Below are positions 6,589 to 10,023 of a DNA stretch of 10,023 nt, piece after piece. The first letter of the stretch is position 1. Each line of letters starts with the position of its first letter. This stretch comes from Rodentolepis nana (lineage: Eukaryota > Platyhelminthes > Cestoda > Cyclophyllidea > Hymenolepididae). The notes beneath the pieces are model-generated. The model ran no database searches. It was not told the origin of the DNA and was given only the letters and a program-made list of their open reading frames with translations. The position numbers were made by a program, and so were the translations under genes. The stretch spans positions 1 to 10,023 of the forward strand of contig UZAE01002202.1 in the NCBI GenBank assembly GCA_900617975.1, given 5' to 3'.

Positions 6589-6751
6589 TCCAAAGAATGC
6601 AAAGCACAATGACCTCAACTGGCCCTTTAGTTACTATTATGCACTTGATGTTAGCATGCGAGGAAGGAGAATTGCTTCTCTAGATCTTTAGGAACGAACT
6701 GCATTGGCGAGCAATCGCTTTTTCCTCAATTGTATGGTATTTGGTGTGAGT

Positions 6752-6767
6752 TGTGTGTGTGTGTGTG
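6752..6767 (+). repeat. (TG)8 microsatellite
   Basis: Sixteen bases of uninterrupted TG followed by CGCAC. This alternating purine-pyrimidine stretch is likely length-variable. Confidence 0.95.
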
Positions 6768-6800
6768 CGCACAGTTAATTTTTGGCTGATTTGACCAAAT

Positions 6801-7080
6801 ATTTATTTGTTTATTTGTATTGAATGGTAGGCATTTTGATAGTTGCCATTAGCCCATTAGTTGACTTCAGGCTTCACAGAGAGGAAGGAACACCGAAGTG
6901 AATAAAAGTCGAGCGGGTTTGGAAGGGAGGGGGGCTGGAAACAGAGGAGAGACAGACAGACACAAAGGTAGAAAAAACTTGAGGAGAGTACTGTGGAAGT
7001 AGTTGAATATGACGTACAGTGGGGTATGAGTATACGTTGGCCAGGGTACACCACATGAAGGTAAGTCTATCGTGCACCCC
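6801..7080 (-). mobile_element. Family S retroposon copy 5, short form, inverted
   Basis: Inverted copy with GGGG at 7080-7077 as 5' end and a 3' tail that reads on the minus strand as CCATTCAATACAAATAAAC followed by AAATAAAT. It lacks the long-form segment, as copy 4 does. On the plus strand it carries an AG|GTAAGT consensus 5' splice site with GT at 7061-7062. The best flanking match (GGCTGATTTGACC against TGCTATTATGATT) is only 7 of 13, so no target duplication is claimed. It ends only a few bases before the LINE remnant begins. The 65- and 67-codon minus-strand ORFs in it are repeat sequence. Confidence 0.85.
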
Positions 7081-7241
7081 TGCTATTATGATTAGCTTGA
7101 AAAAAGGCTATAGGAGAAATCGCCCTCGTCTGGGCGAATCACAATGTCTTCAGATCCTCCAGTGGAATGCTTGAGGGATGTCAAAGGACAAAAAGATCCA
7201 AGTACAGAAAATCCAACAAACCTATGATGTAGACATTTTCA

Positions 7242-7324
7242 CAAACTGAAGTACTACCACTTCCCAGGTTACACCCTGTAGATGCCAAACTGAAGTACTA
7301 CCAATTCCCAGGTTACACCCTGTA
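7242..7324 (+). repeat. Tandem duplication, 39-bp units, 44-bp step
   Basis: Units 7242-7280 and 7286-7324 differ by one base, with a 5-bp spacer GATGC. Both encode the FPGYTL part of the endonuclease; the extra unit breaks the frame. Confidence 0.95.
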
Positions 7325-7329
7325 CAAAT

Positions 7330-7408
7330 CTACCTAAATACCGGCAAGTTGCAAGTGGAATTCTAATTCCTACCTAAATACCGGCAAGTTGCAAGTGGAA
7401 TTCTAATT
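7330..7408 (+). repeat. Tandem duplication, 39-bp units, 40-bp step
   Basis: Units 7330-7368 and 7370-7408 are identical and separated by one C. The 40-bp step shifts the reading frame. Confidence 0.95.
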
Positions 7409-7801
7409 GGGGCAAAAGAAGGCCTCACCTCACACTACGATCTAATCATGGGTATGGACTCGACGTAAGACATATGTGAAATAATCAGATTAAATATTTG
7501 GAAATGTCAAAACCACTTCAAGGTATATGCAGTCTATAATCCAAAACCAGAATTGTCCCAACTTTGACTTTCTGAACAACTCACACATAACTGTAGTATT
7601 GGGAGACTTCAACGCCCATTCCACCAGATGGGGCTACAAGGATACAAACATAGCTGGAAAGGGAATCGAAGACATGCTAAACAGCGACCCTCTGAAACTT
7701 ATTTACAACAATGAGGATCTGACTACAAATTTGCACTACAATAGAACCAGAACAACTCCTGACTTACTCCTGGCTTCAAGCGACATCAGTACGCATATTA
7801 G

Positions 7802-7875
7802 CCGCAAAATAATTGACGATCCTGGTTCTGGTCACACTCCGCAGAATAATTAACGATCCTGGTTCTGGTCACAAA
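7802..7875 (+). repeat. Tandem duplication, 37-bp units
   Basis: 7802-7838 and 7839-7875 are adjacent copies with a few differences, including A to G after CCGCA and G to A in AATTGACG. Both encode the DPGSGH segment. The duplication explains why two overlapping ORFs, ending at 7853 and starting at 7813, share a sequence. Confidence 0.93.
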
Positions 7876-8230
7876 CCAGTCTTTGCTAGTATCACCATCG
7901 GCAGCAAAAGCATGACAAGGAAAGTGCCAACTAAGCTATCATGGAAATTCAAGAAGGCTGACTGGCCCAGATTCACAAACCTTTTAGAGAATGAACATCA
8001 CACAAGTCCCCTCAACTTCAACCAACATCCTGACAAACTTTGCAATGATATCACGAATGTCATGATCAAATATGCAAAGAAAACTATTCCCTGAGGCAGG
8101 ACTAAACATTATAGATTGTTTTGGCCTGAACACTTTGAGGATCAGACTGGAAGAACGGAAAACGTACAAGCCTGGAGATGACAATCAGCTGTCCTAAGGC
8201 AAGCCATCTTACAAGCTACACGGATTTCCT

Positions 8231-8428
8231 TCGACAAGTTAATCTCAAATATCAACTATCAAAGTGATAGCCAACGAACTTTAAAATTCCTGGGTAACCT
8301 CCAAAACAACATCGACAAGTTCATCTCAAATATCAACTATCAAAGTGATAGAAAAGTTAATCTCAAATATCAACTATCAAAGTGATAGCCAACGAACTTT
8401 AAAATTCCTGGGTAACCTCCAAAACAAC
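8231..8428 (+). repeat. Compound duplication of two 40-bp modules, order A-B-A-A-B
   Basis: Module A (TCGACAAGTTAATCTC to GTGATAG) lies at 8231-8270, 8312-8351 and, shortened to 37 bp, 8352-8388. Module B (CCAACGAACTTTAAAATTCC to AACAAC) lies at 8271-8310 and 8389-8428, without mismatch. All complete modules are 40 bp. Confidence 0.93.
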
Positions 8429-8661
8429 AAGAAAAGTCCCAAGAAAGAACCAATACGTTGAAAAACAAACTGCTTACCACCGACACCGAAATAGCTAACT
8501 ACTTTGCGAGGTTCTATTCCCACAAGCAAAAGAAAAACCCTTTTGTCAGAAAATCCTCAAGAGATTTAAGGATACAAGTATGAAAGTTGGGTGAAATTAA
8601 GTAAGACATAGCAACACCAAATAATCTACTAACTAAATCATTCAGACCTTGCGAACTTTAT

Positions 8662-9160
8662 GCTGCGACAAAGGAGCTCAAGTGCAAGAAGTCTCCTGGC
8701 GAAGTCGGTATTCATCCTGAATTTCTAATTAGAATGGGACCAACAGTCAAGAAAACCATGCTGACTCTTTTCAACAAAATCTGGGAGACCAGTCTCGTAC
8801 CTAACCAATGGAAAGTTGCCATAGTAATACCAGTACTAAAAAAGGGCGTTGCCAAAATAATGCTAGTACTGAAAAAGGGCAAAGACCCTAGCAACTTTGA
8901 CAACTATAGGAAAATGGCAAGGACCCTAGCAACTTTGACAACTATAGCCCTATCTAGACCTTAGCAACTTTGACAACTATAGGCCTATCTCCCTCGCGAG
9001 CTGCTATAGTAATAACAGTACTAAAAAAGGGCAAAGACCCTAGCAATGACTATAGGCCTATCTCCCTCACAAGCGTGCTGGCTAAACATAAAGGCCTATC
9101 TCCCTCACAAGCGTGCTGGCTAAACTTATCCTCACAAGTGTGCTGGCTAAACTTATGGAA
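8662..9160 (+). pseudogene. N-terminal part of the LINE reverse transcriptase, broken
   Basis: Encodes the N-terminal fingers motifs of a LINE reverse transcriptase, which copies the element's RNA at the nick. In one frame: ELKCKKSPGEVGIHPEF, where family members usually have KSPG-x-DGI (the aspartate here is valine), then LFNKIWETSLVPNQWKVAI and IPVLKKGKDPSN. The downstream part corresponds to YRPISLTSVLAKLMERM but is chopped into repeated pieces in different frames: KDPSN recurs about four times and SQ-ACWLN-like pieces several times. The ORFs at 8734-8964 and 8970-9194 are fragments of this region. Not functional. Confidence 0.9.
8815..9140 (+). repeat. Nested duplications in the reverse transcriptase region, 27-38 bp steps
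   Basis: GTTGCC...AAAAAGGGC at 8815-8847 and 8848-8880 (33-bp step, five differences), with a third relative near 9003-9032. GGCAAAGACCCTAGC...TATAG at 8878-8909 and 8916-8947 (38-bp step), then 8956-8982 (35-bp step). AGGCCTATCTCCCTC...TAAAC at 9054-9087 and 9092-9125 (38-bp step, identical), with a shorter third unit from 9130 (27-bp step). The units are reused out of order, not in a simple array. Confidence 0.88.
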
Positions 9161-9297
9161 AGAATGGTTTAAGGAGGCACACCTGGTTCCTTGAGACTAA
9201 CAATATTCTTAGGTGTGAACACCTGGCTTAACTTATGGAAGGAATGGTTAACAGGAGGCTGACCTGGTTCCTTGAGACCAACAATATCCTAGGGTGA
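9149..9297 (+). repeat. Duplication with an 80-bp step
   Basis: TAACTTATGG..., ending near AACAATATTC/TCC and TAGG..GTGAAC, appears at 9149-9220 and 9229-9297 with scattered mismatches. ACTTATGGAA starts at 9151 and again at 9231, exactly 80 bp apart, or twice the common 40-bp step. Confidence 0.85.
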
Positions 9298-9299
9298 AC

Positions 9300-9500
9300 A
9301 AGCAGGTTTTAGGCCACAAAGATCGACGAACCAACACTTTCTTCCAACACATCAAAGATGCCCTTAATGCAAAAAATACCCTTACTCTCCCAACACACCA
9401 AAGATGCCCTTGATGCAAGAACTATTTTTAGGTCACAATGATCAACGAACCAACAAGTAGCCACTTTCTCCCAACATTGATGCAAGAAATACCCTTACGG
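9300..9500 (+). repeat. Interleaved duplications around the FRPQRSTNQ segment
   Basis: CCAACACA(T/C)CAAAGATGCCCTT occurs at 9344 and 9390 (46-bp step). A larger piece starting TTTTAGG(C/T)CACAA, encoding the RPQRSTNQ-like motif of the reverse transcriptase, occurs at 9307 and 9427 (about 120 bp). ATGCAAGAAATACCCTTAC-like pieces follow both. Copies differ by several bases. Confidence 0.8.
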
Positions 9501-9506
9501 CTCAGT

Positions 9507-9587
9507 CAGCATATGACTTAGTATGGAAAGAGAAGCTAATTCTAAACCAGCATATGACTTAGTATGGAAAGAGAAGCTAATTCTAAA
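9507..9587 (+). repeat. Tandem duplication, 40-bp units, 41-bp step
   Basis: 9507-9546 and 9548-9587 are identical 40-bp units with one C between. They encode SAYDLVWKEKLIL, the start of the reverse transcriptase palm. In the family a catalytic aspartate lies a few residues upstream (F-x-D before AYD). Here the sequence runs from NTLTAQ directly into SAYD, so that aspartate is absent. Confidence 0.95.
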
Positions 9588-9649
9588 TGGCAAGATTGGT
9601 ATTAAGCATAACATGCTAAACTGGATAAAACATATGAACAAAGATCGTG

Positions 9650-9792
9650 TAAAGTCAGATATGGAAATGCTCCATCATTAAAGTCAGATACGGAAATGCT
9701 CTATCAAAATCCAATCTTTTACAAACGGGCCTTCCACAGGGAGCTGTCACAAGCTGCACTCGGGCTTCACAGGGAGCTGTCACAAGCAGCAC
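9650..9792 (+). repeat. Two further short duplications, 29- and 35-bp steps
   Basis: TAAAGTCAGATA(T/C)GGAAATG...ATCA at 9650-9677 and 9679-9706. CGGGC...CACAGGGAGCTGTCACAAGC at 9726-9759 and 9761-9792. The second encodes the LPQGAVTS motif of the reverse transcriptase. Confidence 0.9.
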
Positions 9793-9990
9793 CCTTTTCA
9801 ATTTCTTTATCAATGACATGGCCGAATTGGTACAGACAGTCACGGGCATCAAGTGCTCACTTCATGCAGATGATCTTGTTCTATGGTATTACGTGAAAAC
9901 TTTATGCAGATGATCTTGTTCTATGGTATTCCGCCCCCACTTCATGCAGATGATCTTGTTCTATGGTATTTCGCCCCTTAAAAAACGCTT
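9791..9990 (+). pseudogene. Reverse transcriptase catalytic segment with three copies of the ADD motif
   Basis: From 9791 one frame reads TLFNFFINDMAELVQTVTG, then IKCSLHADDLVLWYY, up to TGA at 9911-9913. This is the catalytic ADD box of LINE reverse transcriptases, usually Y-A-D-D or F-A-D-D; here the first residue is H. A 30-bp block carrying ADDLVLWY occurs three times, at 9861-9890, 9901-9930 and 9941-9970, with exact 40-bp steps and different 10-bp spacers. Only the first is in frame with the upstream protein. The catalytic centre is damaged and the upstream motif A aspartate is absent, so the enzyme is dead. Confidence 0.92.
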
Positions 9991-10023
9991 AGAAGAGGAC
10001 GGAAAGTGTCCTAAATTGTGCAC

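Larger units (their letters stand above)
6176..6800. other. Non-coding spacer with palindrome and microsatellite
   Basis: No ORF or RNA gene is supported. It contains an 18-bp perfect palindrome at 6571-6588 and a TG run at 6752-6767. Confidence 0.5.
7148..8094 (+). pseudogene. APE-type endonuclease domain of the LINE, broken
   Basis: This domain nicks target DNA to prime reverse transcription. The first strand is LQILQWNA at 7148, with a TGA where the second motif glycine is expected, then GMSKDKKIQVQKIQQTYDVD. The segment that should carry the catalytic glutamate, after DIF, is missing. Next come LKYYxFPGYTL (twice), an intact motif VVLGDFNAHSTRWGY in the 108-codon ORF 7527-7853, and TTPDLLLASSDIS. 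GSGHKPV appears where the family usually has S-D-H-x-P: the histidine is kept and the aspartate is glycine. The frame changes near 7540 and in the duplication at 7802-7875, then continues to AKKTIP and TGA at 8092-8094. Inactive. Confidence 0.9.
7085..10023 (+). mobile_element. Non-LTR retrotransposon (LINE), ORF2 remnant, truncated by the window
   Basis: A plus-strand LINE encoding, in order, an APE-type endonuclease and a reverse transcriptase, as in Jockey-like arthropod elements. The clade is my inference from the LQWNA, LGDFNAHS, KSPGE, QWKVAIVIPVLKKGKDPS, AYDLVW, LPQGAVTS and HADDLVLWY motifs. All three frames are used in turn, with stops, small deletions and many local duplications, so the copy is dead. 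The first recognisable codons lie near 7095 (GYRRNRPRL), just before the LQ-LQWNA endonuclease start at 7148. I see no ORF1 (gag-like) upstream; a family S copy lies there. The 3' end is outside the window. Confidence 0.93.

Noticed and set aside
6616..6640. GCCCTTTAGTT, like a piece of the family S 3' block
   Set aside because: Only 11 bases match and neighbouring bases do not align with the element.
1266..7077. Similar 65-69-codon ORFs in family S copies (1475-1266, 4939-5139, 7077-6874) starting M-x-x-R-x-T and containing WCTLxNxYSY
   Set aside because: They are homologous because the DNA is a repeat. Copies differ by amino-acid changes and diverge by frameshift after YSY, with no sign of protein-level constraint.
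7984..8184. Minus-strand ORFs at 7984-8184, 8712-8903 and 9655-9852
   Set aside because: Antisense shadows of the LINE coding strand, which is identified by its endonuclease and reverse transcriptase motifs on plus.

Overview
The window is AT-rich eukaryotic nuclear DNA. It has one clear housekeeping gene, spliced-looking exons, retroposons with target-site duplications and a decayed LINE. There are no bacterial operons or Shine-Dalgarno sites. RPB10 conservation proves only a eukaryote. The LINE protein and the general texture suggest an arthropod, possibly an arachnid; that is inference from memory of similar elements, not a search.

Layout. (1) 1-1491 holds three copies of a SINE-like retroposon, called 'family S' here: the 3' end of one at 1-79, a full copy at 434-765, and an inverted full copy at 1129-1478. 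(2) 1975-2181, minus strand: an intact, intronless coding sequence for RPB10/RPABC5 (POLR2L), the 68-aa zinc subunit shared by RNA polymerases I, II and III. (3) 2182-3320: AT-rich spacer, then a foldback-like family S copy. (4) 3635-6029, minus strand: a candidate spliced gene of unknown function. Its two 3' exons (4764-4480 and 3730-3635) have good splice sites and matching phase. A third exon (5300-4872) is split by a family S copy, and its frame becomes continuous when the insertion is removed. (5) 6176-6800: non-coding, with an 18-bp perfect palindrome and a TG microsatellite. (6) 6801-7080: an inverted family S copy next to (7) 7085-10023, a plus-strand non-LTR retrotransposon with APE-type endonuclease and reverse transcriptase remnants. 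It is broken by stops, frameshifts, deletions and many local duplications, and runs off the window.

The main findings are these. Family S is a retroposon family of about 255-350 bp with 13-bp target-site duplications, strong built-in splice signals and two length classes. The LINE, and one family S copy, are full of short tandem duplications clustering near 40 bp; I see none in the unique sequence. They may be a real duplication process or unmerged assembly overlaps. I found no tRNA, rRNA, CRISPR or viral gene.
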